Assembly: GCF_035556675.1 (NCBI RefSeq)
Contig: NZ_DATMFZ010000180.1
Span: 1 to 13,124, forward strand
Direction: 5' to 3'
DNA from: Geminicoccus sp035556675
Lineage (GTDB): Bacteria; Pseudomonadota; Alphaproteobacteria; Geminicoccales; Geminicoccaceae
DNA length: 13,124 nt
Under the pieces are notes generated by a model. That model searched no databases. It was not told the origin of the DNA and saw nothing but the letters and a program-made list of their open reading frames with translations. This document shows, piece by piece, positions 1 through 6,890 of the stretch. The translations under genes were made by a program, and so were the position numbers. Position 1 is the first letter of the stretch, and the number at the start of each line of letters is the position of its first letter.

Positions 1-169
1 CCTTGACCGCAACCGCCCTGGCCCGCGGCTGGGCGGCGTCCATGGTCACGACATTGCCGCCCAGATAGACGGTGTCGGCGACCGGTGGCGGCGGTTCCTT
101 GGCCATTCCGGGGGGTGCGAACAACATGCAGACGGCCGCCAGACTAATCCACGGACAACGCCTCGCCAT
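1..169 (-). CDS. Exported amidohydrolase (YtcJ-like), 5' fragment
   Basis: Only the first 56 codons are in the window; the gene runs off the left edge. The protein starts MARRCPWISLAAVCMLFA, a short basic N-region and hydrophobic core ending near GMAKE, which reads as a Sec signal peptide. It continues ADTVYLGGNVVTMDAAQPRA, the first beta-strands that open metal-dependent amidohydrolases of the Amidohydro_3/YtcJ type (family knowledge). The catalytic HxH and later metal ligands would lie beyond the edge, so activity cannot be judged. The ATG at 169 is supported by an AAGGTG Shine-Dalgarno at 176-181, six bases upstream; a GTG three codons earlier is possible but would overlap that site. It would act in the periplasm or outside the cell on an amide or related bond; the substrate is unknown. 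The family call is fairly secure; the specific function is not. Confidence 0.7.
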   Translation of the reverse strand, partial: MARRCPWISLAAVCMLFAPPGMAKEPPPPVADTVYLGGNVVTMDAAQPRARAVAVK

Positions 170-506
170 GGGTCGCACCTTCATTTGTTAGTTTCTGGAA
201 AAATGCATACATATACCAAATCGTCAAGCAACCTAAGTCCAAGTTCTCGGCGTCACACGAGCTGGACACGGACCGCGTCTATTTGATCATTAATTTGCCC
301 GCAAGAAGACTATTAGGGTGAACATTCGAGACTTTTTCGCCGTCAACGTGCATGGCGAGCGGGTTCAATAGCCGGCCCCAGATCCGCTTCGCCTGCGCGT
401 CAGCGGCCGACGACATGACCGGTGCGCAACCGGCTCAGCAGCGTCCGGCTGCCGAAGGATCAGCCTCCTGACGGATCATGGTGAATGGACGGGGAGCTAC
501 CGGGTG
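170..506. other. Intergenic stretch left of the small ORF
   Basis: This 337-base stretch holds the amidohydrolase ribosome binding site, its candidate promoter and an AT-rich patch around 181-310. On the minus strand a 45-codon frame (279-416) is open but has no convincing ribosome binding site or recognisable product. I see no RNA gene or clear terminator here. Confidence 0.5.
204..231 (-). promoter_or_regulatory. Candidate promoter for the amidohydrolase gene
   Basis: Reading the minus strand, TTGCTT (226-231) is followed after 16 bases by TATGCA (204-209), in a local AT-rich patch. This would start transcription near 197, about 28 bases before the ATG. The hexamers match the sigma-70 consensus only partly, so this is inference from motif and position. 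Confidence 0.3.
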
Positions 507-740
507 CTAGAAACGGGCCGGATCCACTCCGGCGTCCATGCCAGCCAGGATCACCTCGGCACATCGGAGGTCGGCGGAAGCACCATCATGGTCCACCGTC
601 CTGCGCAGGGATTGCAGCAGGTCACGAACGTCGACCTGCTGCAATCCCTGCTTCAGCCAAAGCCGTGCGATCCGGTGGATGTCCGCCTCGATGGAACGCT
701 CTTCGGTCTCGTTCATCACGGCCAGAGTCCCGGCACTCAC
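507..740 (-). CDS. Small hypothetical protein (uncertain)
   Basis: A 77-codon frame from GTG at 740, or 69 residues from the ATG at 716 (MNETEERSIEADIHRIARLW). Neither start has a good Shine-Dalgarno sequence. The predicted product is acidic and likely helical, with no signal peptide or membrane segment, and I do not recognise the family. In favour of a real or once-real gene: the composition (IEADIHRIARLWLKQ, ADLRCAEVILAG) looks protein-like, unlike the Arg/Pro/Ser-rich shadow frames around it. Against: poor initiation signals, an adjacent gene remnant, and a perfect inverted repeat at 605-651 that fixes the sequence QGLQQVDVRDLLQSL in its middle. It may be a decayed gene or a distal piece of the same locus as the SAM remnant upstream (801-1079). 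No function is assigned. Confidence 0.35.
   Translation of the reverse strand: MSAGTLAVMNETEERSIEADIHRIARLWLKQGLQQVDVRDLLQSLRRTVDHDGASADLRCAEVILAGMDAGVDPARF
605..651. repeat. Perfect 19-bp inverted repeat, 9-base loop
   Basis: The left arm gcagggattgcagcaggtc (605-623) is exactly the reverse complement of the right arm at 633-651, with a 9-base spacer (624-632). Either transcript strand would fold into a very stable hairpin. There is no U-tract next to either arm, so it is not a standard intrinsic terminator. It lies inside the small minus-strand ORF 507-740. Confidence 0.9.
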
Positions 741-800
741 GGACAGGCCAGCAGCCCACTGCCGCCGTGCCGGCGGGTCCTCAGCGAGGAAGCAGAGGAA

Positions 801-1079
801 CTAGGTGATCTGGGACAAGGCGCCCAGCCGGCGGTGCCGGGCGATCGCGTCGCGCAGTGCCAGGATCGCATCCTCGCCAGGCCCCGATGCCGCCTGGGCT
901 GCGGCGCGGATCGCGGCACTGGCCGCACTGTTCATCTCGAAGCCACGCCCTTGCGGCCGATCGCCGGCAGGAGGCGCAGGCAGGAACTGGGAGATGGCTG
1001 CGGCTACGACCCGCCGGGGCCCGCACGGAAGACGCAGATCCTTCAGGTCATCGTCGTTCAGGTATGGCAGCGGGCCCGA
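801..1079 (-). pseudogene. Remnant of a SAM-domain protein
   Basis: On the minus strand an open frame runs from just after a TGA at 1080-1082 to the TAG at 801-803, about 92 residues, with no ATG, GTG or TTG at its beginning. It opens SGPLPYLNDDDLKDLRLPCG and continues PRRVVAAAISQFLPAP. The pattern L-x-D-D-L-K-x-L-x-L-P-x-G-P-R-R-x-x-x-A-I is the second half of a SAM domain as found in alphaproteobacterial multidomain adenylate/guanylate cyclases (family knowledge). The rest is Ala-rich and ends IARHRRLGALSQIT. Only 32 bases separate the opening TGA from the transporter gene end at 1112, so the upstream half of the SAM domain is missing. An internal ATG at 935 could give a 44-residue peptide but has no ribosome binding site. 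I read it as a gene fragment; the cyclase parentage is inference. Confidence 0.55.
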
Positions 1080-1111
1080 TCAGGTGCCGGCCGCGGCGCA
1101 CCCTTTCCCGC

Positions 1112-2038
1112 TCACTTCACGGCGCCCGCGGTGAGCCCCTTGATGAGGTAGCGTTCCAGGAGGATGCCGACGATCGCGAGCGGCAGGATGGCGGCGGTGG
1201 CGAGCGCTGCCATGGACCACCAGTTCACGCCCTGCGAGCCGGTCTGGCTGGCGAGCATGACCGGGAGGGTGTTGGCGTTGGTGCTGGTGAGCAATGCGGC
1301 GAAGAAATACTCGTTCCAGCAGAGCACCAGGGACAGGATGAAGGCCGCGACCATGCCGGGCAATGCTATCGGCAGGATGATGCGGAAGAAGGCGCCCCAG
1401 ATCGAGGCGCCGTCGATGAAGGCGGCTTCTTCCAGCTCGATCGGGATGGACTGGAACTGGTCGCGCATGATCCAGATCACGATCGGCAGGACGGTCAGGG
1501 TGTAGAGCAGGATGATGCCGATGCGCGTGTCGAGCAGGGCCAGCTCGCGGTAGAGCACCAAAAACGGCATGGCGAGCACGACGGGCGGCAGGATCAGCTG
1601 CGAGAGGAAGAAGAAGGCCAGGTCGCGGTTGCCGAGCTTGCCGAACCGGTACTGGAAGCGGGACAGGCCGTAGGCGGCGAGCGAGCCCAGCGCCACGGCC
1701 AGGAACGAGGCACCCACCGAGATCACCACGCTGTTGCCGAAGCGCTTGAGGAACTCGTCGCGCACCGTGGAGATCTGGCCGATCGTCTCGGGCGAGAGGC
1801 CCAGTGAGCGCCAGCCCCGCCATTGCGGGGTGAAGTCGACCCAGGGGATCAGGTGGCCCTGGGTGACGTCGGCCGCGACCTTGAACGAGGTGGTGACGGT
1901 CCAATAGACCGGGAACAGCGACACGAAGGTCCAGAACAGGAGCAGCGCATAGACGATCACCCGGCCCCATGCCTGCCGGCTGGGCCGCTTGCGGGCGGCA
2001 ATGTTCTGGTTGGGCAGACTGGTTGCCAACGGGGCCAC
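1112..2038 (-). CDS. ABC importer permease, MalG/UgpE type
   Basis: Inner-membrane permease of a carbohydrate-type (CUT1) importer, about 308 residues, normal for the family. Six hydrophobic segments are visible, beginning VIVYALLLFWTFVSLFPVYW near the N-terminus and ending with ALATAAILPLAIVGILLERY. The cytoplasmic EAA loop that docks the ATPase is clear: EEAAFIDGASIWGAFFRI, then ILPIALPG. Start choice: GTG at 2038 (preceded by GAGG, six bases) or TTG at 2029 (preceded by AGGAG with eight bases, giving MATSLPNQ); both are credible and differ by three residues. It follows the other permease gene with 8 bases between stop and start, so the two are surely cotranscribed and form the heterodimeric channel. 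Substrate is not predictable from the sequence; sugar, polyol or glycerol-phosphate-like compounds are the usual choices. Confidence 0.93.
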   Translation of the reverse strand: MAPLATSLPNQNIAARKRPSRQAWGRVIVYALLLFWTFVSLFPVYWTVTTSFKVAADVTQGHLIPWVDFTPQWRGWRSLGLSPETIGQISTVRDEFLKRFGNSVVISVGASFLAVALGSLAAYGLSRFQYRFGKLGNRDLAFFFLSQLILPPVVLAMPFLVLYRELALLDTRIGIILLYTLTVLPIVIWIMRDQFQSIPIELEEAAFIDGASIWGAFFRIILPIALPGMVAAFILSLVLCWNEYFFAALLTSTNANTLPVMLASQTGSQGVNWWSMAALATAAILPLAIVGILLERYLIKGLTAGAVK

Positions 2039-2046
2039 TCCTAGCC

Positions 2047-3168
2047 TCAGGTCGTCGGGAAGCGCTTCATCCAGCGATTGATCAGCGCCAGCAGCACGGT
2101 CAGGAAGATCACGATCAGCACGAAGTAGAACTCCGCCAGCATCGTGCCGTAGCCGACGTTCGAGCGGTCGCGATACTCGCGGTAGATGAAGCTCGTCACC
2201 GTGTCGGTGGCCCCGCCCGGCCCGCCGGCGGTGGTGTTGATCACGATGTCGGCGAGCTTGAGCTGGAAGATGATGCGCAGGACGATCGCGGTGACGCTGA
2301 CCGGCAGCATCAGGGGAAAGGTGATCTTCCAGAAGGACTGCCAGCCGGTGGCCCCGTCGATCCTGGCCGCCTCCATGATGTCCTTGGGCATGGCCTGCAG
2401 GCCTGCCAGGAGCAGGATCATGATGAACGGGATCGACACCCAGCTGTCCAGGGCGATGATGCTGGCCCGGGCGACCCAGGGCGTGGCGAAGAAGGCCGGG
2501 CTGTCCCAGCCCAGGAAGCGGGCCGCTTGTGCGAGCGGGCCGAACCGGTACTCCATGAGCGACTTGCCGATCATCCAGCTCACCGCCACCGGGCTCAGCA
2601 TGAACGGCAGGAGGAAGGCCACGCGGAAGAACTTGCGCGCCCGGATCTCGGCGTTGAGCAGCAGCGCCAGGCCGAAGGCGATCGCGTACTGGACCAGCAC
2701 CGCCAGCACGTAGATCACCATGTTGCCCATGGCGTTCCAGTAATAGGGGTCGTTCAGCATCGCGACGAAATTGTCGATGCCGTTGAACTGCCGCCCGGTG
2801 AACGAGCTCAGGTTCCAGTCGGAAAAGGCGATGAACAGGCCGAAGACGGTCGGGAACACCACCACGGCCAGGGTGAACAGGAAGGCCGGCAGCACGAACA
2901 GCGCCCGCTGGCCCTGCTGCCCGTGGCGCAGCACCTGGCTGGCGCACACGGCCACCGACCAGAGCACGTAAGCATAGAGCACCGGCCGCCAGTTGGCGAA
3001 GCCGACCCCCGTCCACCCGGCGCTGTGGAGGCCCTGCACCAGCACGGCCGCGAGAAGCAGCGCGGTCGCCGCCCAGAACAGGCCGCGGCCGATCGCCTGG
3101 CGCCGGGCCGGGTCGGGTGCCGCTCGGACGGGGGCGGCGGATGCGGTCGCGGACGGCGCAGGCGGCAT
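2047..3168 (-). CDS. ABC importer permease, MalF/UgpA type
   Basis: Partner permease of the same importer, 373 residues, longer than the usual roughly 290-320. After a Pro/Ala-rich cytoplasmic start (MPPAPSATASAAPVRAAPDP) there are two extra hydrophobic segments (about residues 26-48 and 62-82) before the conserved core, which begins ALFVLPAFLFTLAVVVFPTV and includes a periplasmic FSDWNLSSFTGRQFNGIDNF stretch. This eight-segment layout recalls MalF. The EAA loop reads MEAARIDGATGWQSFWKI, then TFPLMLP, near residues 265-290. The ATG at 3168 has a GAGGA site five bases upstream. It lies 98 bases downstream of the binding-protein gene, separated by a terminator-like hairpin that should lower its expression relative to the binding protein. 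Family assignment is firm; substrate is unknown. Confidence 0.94.
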   Translation of the reverse strand: MPPAPSATASAAPVRAAPDPARRQAIGRGLFWAATALLLAAVLVQGLHSAGWTGVGFANWRPVLYAYVLWSVAVCASQVLRHGQQGQRALFVLPAFLFTLAVVVFPTVFGLFIAFSDWNLSSFTGRQFNGIDNFVAMLNDPYYWNAMGNMVIYVLAVLVQYAIAFGLALLLNAEIRARKFFRVAFLLPFMLSPVAVSWMIGKSLMEYRFGPLAQAARFLGWDSPAFFATPWVARASIIALDSWVSIPFIMILLLAGLQAMPKDIMEAARIDGATGWQSFWKITFPLMLPVSVTAIVLRIIFQLKLADIVINTTAGGPGGATDTVTSFIYREYRDRSNVGYGTMLAEFYFVLIVIFLTVLLALINRWMKRFPTT

Positions 3169-3187
3169 CTAGATCCTCGTCATGGGC

Positions 3188-3205
3188 GTCCGCCCGGAGG
3201 CGGAC
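3188..3205 (-). other. Leader hairpin before the first permease gene
   Basis: GTCCGCC pairs with GGCGGAC around a four-base loop, perfect over 7 bp. On the transcript it comes just after the U-tract of the terminator-like element and about 20 bases before the permease start. It may protect the 5' end of processed permease mRNA or affect translation; the role is inference. Confidence 0.5.
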
Positions 3206-3209
3206 CGTT

Positions 3210-3247
3210 AAAAAAAATTGCGCCGGCCCCGGCGGAGCGGGACCGGC
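3210..3247 (-). terminator. Intra-operon terminator/attenuator after the binding-protein gene
   Basis: In minus-strand sense, GCCGGTCCC (3239-3247) pairs with GGGGCCGGC (3222-3230) around an 8-base loop: nine pairs with one G-U. After the bases GCAA comes a run of eight T (3210-3217). This is a textbook intrinsic terminator shape. It begins 20 bases after the binding-protein stop and precedes two permease genes of the same operon, so it most likely works as a partial terminator or mRNA-stabilising 3' end, a known way to make more binding protein than permease. Confidence 0.8.
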
Positions 3248-3266
3248 GGACAGGATAACCTACAAG

Positions 3267-4928
3267 TCAGAGACCGAGCGAGGCCTGGTACAGCTTGATC
3301 TGCTGTTCGCGGCCAATCGAGTCGGTGATCTTCTCCCAGGCGGCGGCGATGTTGTCCGCCCCGGTCTGGGCGTCGACCTGGCCGGCGAACACCTTGGCCA
3401 GCTCGTCCTCGGCGACGCTGTAATACTGGAAGATGCCGGGGATGCGCGGCTCGATCGCGGCGTTGGGGTGGTTGTAGGAGTTGGACTGCGAGGCGAGGTA
3501 GCCGGAGATGAATGCCTCGTCGTAGCCGGCCTCGGTCCACTCCGCGATGTTGAAGTGGCTCTTGCGGTAGGGCTGGAAGCCCGACGGGTAGGCCGAGGTC
3601 CACAGCGACAGGTCCTTGCCGCCCAGATGCGCGGCAGCGCTCCACGCCGCCTTGTGCTTCTTCGCGTCCCCGTCGACCCTGGCCATCACGTAGATGCCCC
3701 AGCCGATATAGGCCATGTTGGGGGCAAAGCTCGGCCCGTCGGCGAGCTTGTCCCACTGGCCGGTCTTGCTGTTGTAGACGTCGTCCGAGCCCGGGAGGAT
3801 GTCGAAGCCGATCGTCTCGCCGATCACCGAGGAGTCGCTGGTCCGGGCGTTCGAGCCGATGTCGCCCCACCAGGACAGCATCGAGCCGGTGCCGAACAGG
3901 AACTGCTGGAAGCCGGTGGTGTTCGGGTCGGCGTTGAGCTGGTCGGCCGGCTGGTCGGGCAGCACATCCAGCACGTCCTGGATGGCGCGCACCCAGGCGG
4001 GGTTGTTGATGCGCGGCTTCATCGTGTCGACGTCGAACAGCCAGGCCTTGTCGTCCGGGTGCTTGGCATAGGCGGTGGCGCGGCTGGCCAGGAAATAGAA
4101 GCCGAACCCGCCCCAGGGCTTGAGCGGATCCAGATAGCCATAGGCGTCCTGCCCGGCGACCTGCTTGCCCTTGAGGAACTTGGTCACGGCCTGGACCTGC
4201 TGCCAGGTGCGCGGCACGCCCCACTCGCCCTCGTGACCCTCGGCCTTCCACGCCTCGGCCAGTTCCGGATCGCTGAAATAGTCGGTCCGGTAGTTGAAGT
4301 TGTGGCAGTCGCCGTCGATCGAGATCCGGTAGGTCTTGCCGTCCCAGGTGCCGACCGGCGCCTTCAGGTAGTCGACATAGTCGTCCATGTCGATCTGGGC
4401 CTTGACCCAGTCCGGCATCTCGGACGCGAGCCCCTTGCCGCAGACATCGCCCTCGAAGGGCGCGCCCATCTCCAGGATGTCGAAGTCGACCGTGCCGGTC
4501 GCGATCGCCTGCTGCAGGCGCGGGTTGTAGTCGGCCTGGGCCAGGTCGATCCAGGTGATCTTCGCCCCGGTATAGGTCTCCCAGGGCTTGAGGAAGCCGC
4601 GGAACAGGAGGTTGTGCAGGTTCTGGTTGTTCAGCCCCATGAAGGTCAGCTCGACCCCGGCGAACTCGCCTTCCTGCACATTCTGCTTGGTGGCCCCCAG
4701 GCACAGCTCGCCGACCTGCTGCCAGTCGGCGTCGCCCGGCGAGCCGGCACCCACGCCCGGGATCTGCAGGATCTGGGCACGGATGCTGTCCTGTGCCGCA
4801 GCCGTCCGGGACAAGGCACCCAGCCCGCCAGCCATGCCCAGCGCCATGCCGAACCCGGCGGCACCCTGCAGGAGCCGCCGGCGGTCGACACTCAGAATGT
4901 CCAGCCGATCATTCGACCATTTCGCCAT
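3267..4928 (-). CDS. ABC importer substrate-binding protein, Tat-exported
   Basis: Periplasmic extracellular solute-binding protein, family 1 fold, 553 residues; this is longer than the common 400-450. The N-terminus contains a twin-arginine motif DRRRLLQ (residues 15-21) followed by GAAGFGMALGMAGGLGAL and an AAA-Q cleavage region near residue 45, so export of the folded protein by Tat is predicted. The first lobe has the family pattern ATGTVDFDILEMGAPFEGD, and many Trp/Tyr residues (GDCHNFNYRTDYF, PWGGFGFYFL, SWWGDIGSN) suit aromatic stacking on a carbohydrate-like ligand. The ATG at 4928 is chosen because GGAGGA lies eight bases upstream (4937-4942) and the Tat motif then sits correctly; the frame is open further upstream but looks non-coding. 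It is the first gene of the operon with the two permeases. The ligand cannot be named. Confidence 0.93.
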   Translation of the reverse strand: MAKWSNDRLDILSVDRRRLLQGAAGFGMALGMAGGLGALSRTAAAQDSIRAQILQIPGVGAGSPGDADWQQVGELCLGATKQNVQEGEFAGVELTFMGLNNQNLHNLLFRGFLKPWETYTGAKITWIDLAQADYNPRLQQAIATGTVDFDILEMGAPFEGDVCGKGLASEMPDWVKAQIDMDDYVDYLKAPVGTWDGKTYRISIDGDCHNFNYRTDYFSDPELAEAWKAEGHEGEWGVPRTWQQVQAVTKFLKGKQVAGQDAYGYLDPLKPWGGFGFYFLASRATAYAKHPDDKAWLFDVDTMKPRINNPAWVRAIQDVLDVLPDQPADQLNADPNTTGFQQFLFGTGSMLSWWGDIGSNARTSDSSVIGETIGFDILPGSDDVYNSKTGQWDKLADGPSFAPNMAYIGWGIYVMARVDGDAKKHKAAWSAAAHLGGKDLSLWTSAYPSGFQPYRKSHFNIAEWTEAGYDEAFISGYLASQSNSYNHPNAAIEPRIPGIFQYYSVAEDELAKVFAGQVDAQTGADNIAAAWEKITDSIGREQQIKLYQASLGL

Positions 4929-5149
4929 CGTCGATATCCTCCCCCATCCTGCAATATTCAGGGATCCCGCGGCCGCGGGCCGCGGCGGTCCAGTTCGTCT
5001 GCGCTCAATTCCCGCCGGGGAGACTTCCTCCGGATCCAAACGCATGTCGAGGTGAAACACGCGGCCGGCACTCCTGCGGGCGCCATGGCGATTTCCGCAC
5101 AGTCGCCATTTTTCCCGCAGTCGCCTAGACTGCCGGATATGCGGGGCCA
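4929..5149. promoter_or_regulatory. Divergent control region, importer operon and histidine kinase
   Basis: This 221-bp stretch must hold promoters for both directions. Visible elements are a perfect 14-bp palindrome CCCGCGGCCGCGGG (4966-4979), 37 bp before the importer start, next to GGGATCCC (4961-4968), and two direct CAGTCGCC copies (5100-5107 and 5118-5125), 18 bp apart, within a loose tandem duplication just before the kinase start. A TAGACT box (5126-5131) could be a -10 for the kinase, but I find no good -35. The sites are candidate operators only. Confidence 0.5.
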
Positions 5150-6769
5150 GTGACCGGTCCAACCCAGCAGGAGCGAGCAAAAATCAACCCGCGGCCGAAG
5201 AATCAGGAAAGCCCACTGCTGGCGGCCGGCGAGCGAAGCTTCCGGCTGCTCATCGAAGCGGTGTCCGACCATGCCATCTATCTGCTCGACCCGCAGGGGC
5301 GGATCATCACCTGGAACCCCGGCGGGGAGCGGATCACGGCCTACCTGGCCGACGAGGTGACCGGCCAGGACTTTTCCCGTTTCTTCTCGCTGGAGGACCA
5401 GGCAGCGGGCAGGCCCGGCCAGATACTGGCGGCCGCCGCCGCGGATGGAAGGTGCGAGGACGAGGGCTGGCGGGTGCGCAAGGACGGCAGCCGGTTCTGG
5501 GCGATGGCCGTGCTCGACGCGATCCGGGACGAGGCCGGCCAGCTGATCGGCTTTGCCGGGATCACCCGGGACTTCACCGAGCGCAAGCTCGCCGAGGATA
5601 CCCTCCGGGCCAGCGAGCAGCAGTTCCGCCGCCTGGTCCAGGGGGTCACCGACTACGCCATCTTCATGCTCGACCCGGACGGTCACGTCACGAGCTGGAA
5701 CAGCGGTGCGGCGATGCTGAAGGGCTATGGCGCCGACGAAATCATCGGCCAACACTTCTCCCGCTTCTATACCGAGGAGGACCGTGCGGCCGGCCAGCCG
5801 GCCAGGGCACTCGCGGCCGCACGCGAGCAGGGCCATTTCGAGAAGGAAGGCTGGCGCGTGCGCAAGGACGGCAGCCGGTTCTTCGCCAGCGTCGTGATCG
5901 ACCCGATCCACGAGAACGGCCAGCTCGTCGGCTTTGCCAAGGTCACCCGCGACATCACCGAGCGGCGCCAGGCGCAGAAGGCGCTGGAGGAAGCACGCGA
6001 GCAGCTGTTCCAGGCGCAGAAGATGGAGGCGATCGGCCAGCTCACCGGCGGGATCGCCCACGACTTCAACAACCTGCTTCAGGCGGTCTCGGGCTGCCTG
6101 CAGATGGTCGAGCGCCGCAGCGACGATCCGCGGATCCGCGAGTTTCTGGTCGCCGGGCAGCAGGCGATCGACCGGGGTGCCAGGCTCACCCAGCAGCTGC
6201 TGGCGTTTGCCCGCCGCCAGCCGCTGCACCCGGAGCCGATCGACATCGGCACGACGCTCACGGTCACCTCCGAGCTGCTGGCCCGCTCGCTGCGTGCCGA
6301 CATCCGCCTGGAGATCGACCTCGAGCCGGAGCTGTGGCGGATCGAGGCCGATCCCACCCAGTTCGAGCTGGCGCTGCTGAACCTCGCAGTCAACGCACGC
6401 GACGCCATGCCAGATGGCGGCCAGCTCACGATCGAGGGGCGAAACCTGTCGCTGCCCCCCGGCCAGGACCCGGAAGGGCTGACCGGCGACTTCGTGCGCC
6501 TGCGCGTGATCGATACCGGCACGGGCATGCCGCCCGAGGTCGCGGCGCGGGCGTGCGAGCCGTTCTTCACGACCAAGGAGGTCGGCAAGGGCTCCGGGCT
6601 GGGGCTCAGCCAGGTCTACGGCTTCGTCCGGCAGTCGGGCGGTGCCGTCCGCATCGAGACCCGGCCGGGTGCTGGCACCACGATCGCCCTGATCCTGCCG
6701 CGGGCCGCAGCGGCGGGAACGGGCCTGTCCCATCCGGCCTCCGATCAGGGCATGGCCGCCGCATCCTGA
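5150..6769 (+). CDS. Double-PAS sensor histidine kinase, orphan
   Basis: Predicted soluble two-component sensor kinase of 539 residues, without membrane segments or signal peptide. Order: PAS 1 (about 30-148), PAS 2 (about 156-275, each followed by a PAC-like GWRVRKDGSRF and a TRDxTER exit), a short coiled coil, the HisKA dimerisation helix with GGIAHDFNNLLQ (phospho-acceptor His304), and the HATPase domain with N-box NLAVNARDAM (Asn415), G1 DTGTGMPP (Asp455) and G2 KGSGLGLSQVYGF (480-492). All boxes for autophosphorylation are present. There is no receiver domain and no response regulator gene in the window, so its partner is unlinked. The start is GTG 5150, the only plausible one before PAS 1; a weak GGGG lies upstream, and CAGGAG occurs just inside the frame without a usual start codon after it. 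It is divergent from the importer genes; regulating them is possible but unproven. PAS ligands are unknown. Confidence 0.92.
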   Translation: MTGPTQQERAKINPRPKNQESPLLAAGERSFRLLIEAVSDHAIYLLDPQGRIITWNPGGERITAYLADEVTGQDFSRFFSLEDQAAGRPGQILAAAAADGRCEDEGWRVRKDGSRFWAMAVLDAIRDEAGQLIGFAGITRDFTERKLAEDTLRASEQQFRRLVQGVTDYAIFMLDPDGHVTSWNSGAAMLKGYGADEIIGQHFSRFYTEEDRAAGQPARALAAAREQGHFEKEGWRVRKDGSRFFASVVIDPIHENGQLVGFAKVTRDITERRQAQKALEEAREQLFQAQKMEAIGQLTGGIAHDFNNLLQAVSGCLQMVERRSDDPRIREFLVAGQQAIDRGARLTQQLLAFARRQPLHPEPIDIGTTLTVTSELLARSLRADIRLEIDLEPELWRIEADPTQFELALLNLAVNARDAMPDGGQLTIEGRNLSLPPGQDPEGLTGDFVRLRVIDTGTGMPPEVAARACEPFFTTKEVGKGSGLGLSQVYGFVRQSGGAVRIETRPGAGTTIALILPRAAAAGTGLSHPASDQGMAAAS

Positions 6770-6780
6770 TCGCGCGGTCC

Positions 6781-6800
6781 CGGCCAGGCCGATGGCCGTT
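6781..6800 (+). terminator. Weak hairpin after the histidine kinase gene
   Basis: CGGCCA (6781-6786) and TGGCCG (6793-6798) form a perfect 6-bp stem around six bases, followed by only TTT. It starts 11 bases after the kinase stop. The short U-run makes efficient intrinsic termination doubtful. Confidence 0.35.
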
Positions 6801-6830
6801 TCAGGAATTGCGCCGGCAGGTGGCCTGGGC

Positions 6831-6879
6831 GGAAGGGAGGCCCCGCGAGCGGGCCTGCCGCTGTTCTGCCGGCCCTTCC
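6831..6879. terminator. Hairpin between the convergent kinase and HD genes
   Basis: GGAAGGG (6831-6837) is complementary to CCCTTCC (6873-6879), and an inner GGCCC/GGGCC pair (6839-6843/6851-6855) forms a second small stem. It sits 11 bases beyond the stop of the HD gene (minus) and 61 beyond the kinase stop (plus), so it could insulate both. No U-tract is present on either strand. Confidence 0.35.
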
Positions 6880-6890
6880 CGCGAACCCGG

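Noticed and set aside
279..416. 45-residue minus-strand frame starting MSSAADAQAKRIWGRLLNPL
   Set aside because: No ribosome binding site, mixed codon bias and no recognisable family. It may be a fragment, but I cannot support it as a gene.
504..1151. Plus-strand open frames across the eroded region at the left end
   Set aside because: They have no ribosome binding sites and Arg/Gly/Pro-rich products. The minus-strand frames fit protein patterns better.
3117..5153. A long plus-strand open frame opposite the binding-protein gene
   Set aside because: It is antisense to a gene with a Tat motif, a ribosome binding site and family patterns; the Val/Gly/Leu/Asp-rich product is a shadow.
5139..5153. 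A four-codon ATG frame (MRGQ) overlapping the kinase GTG start
   Set aside because: It could be a translational coupling leader, but it has no ribosome binding site and such short frames are common by chance.
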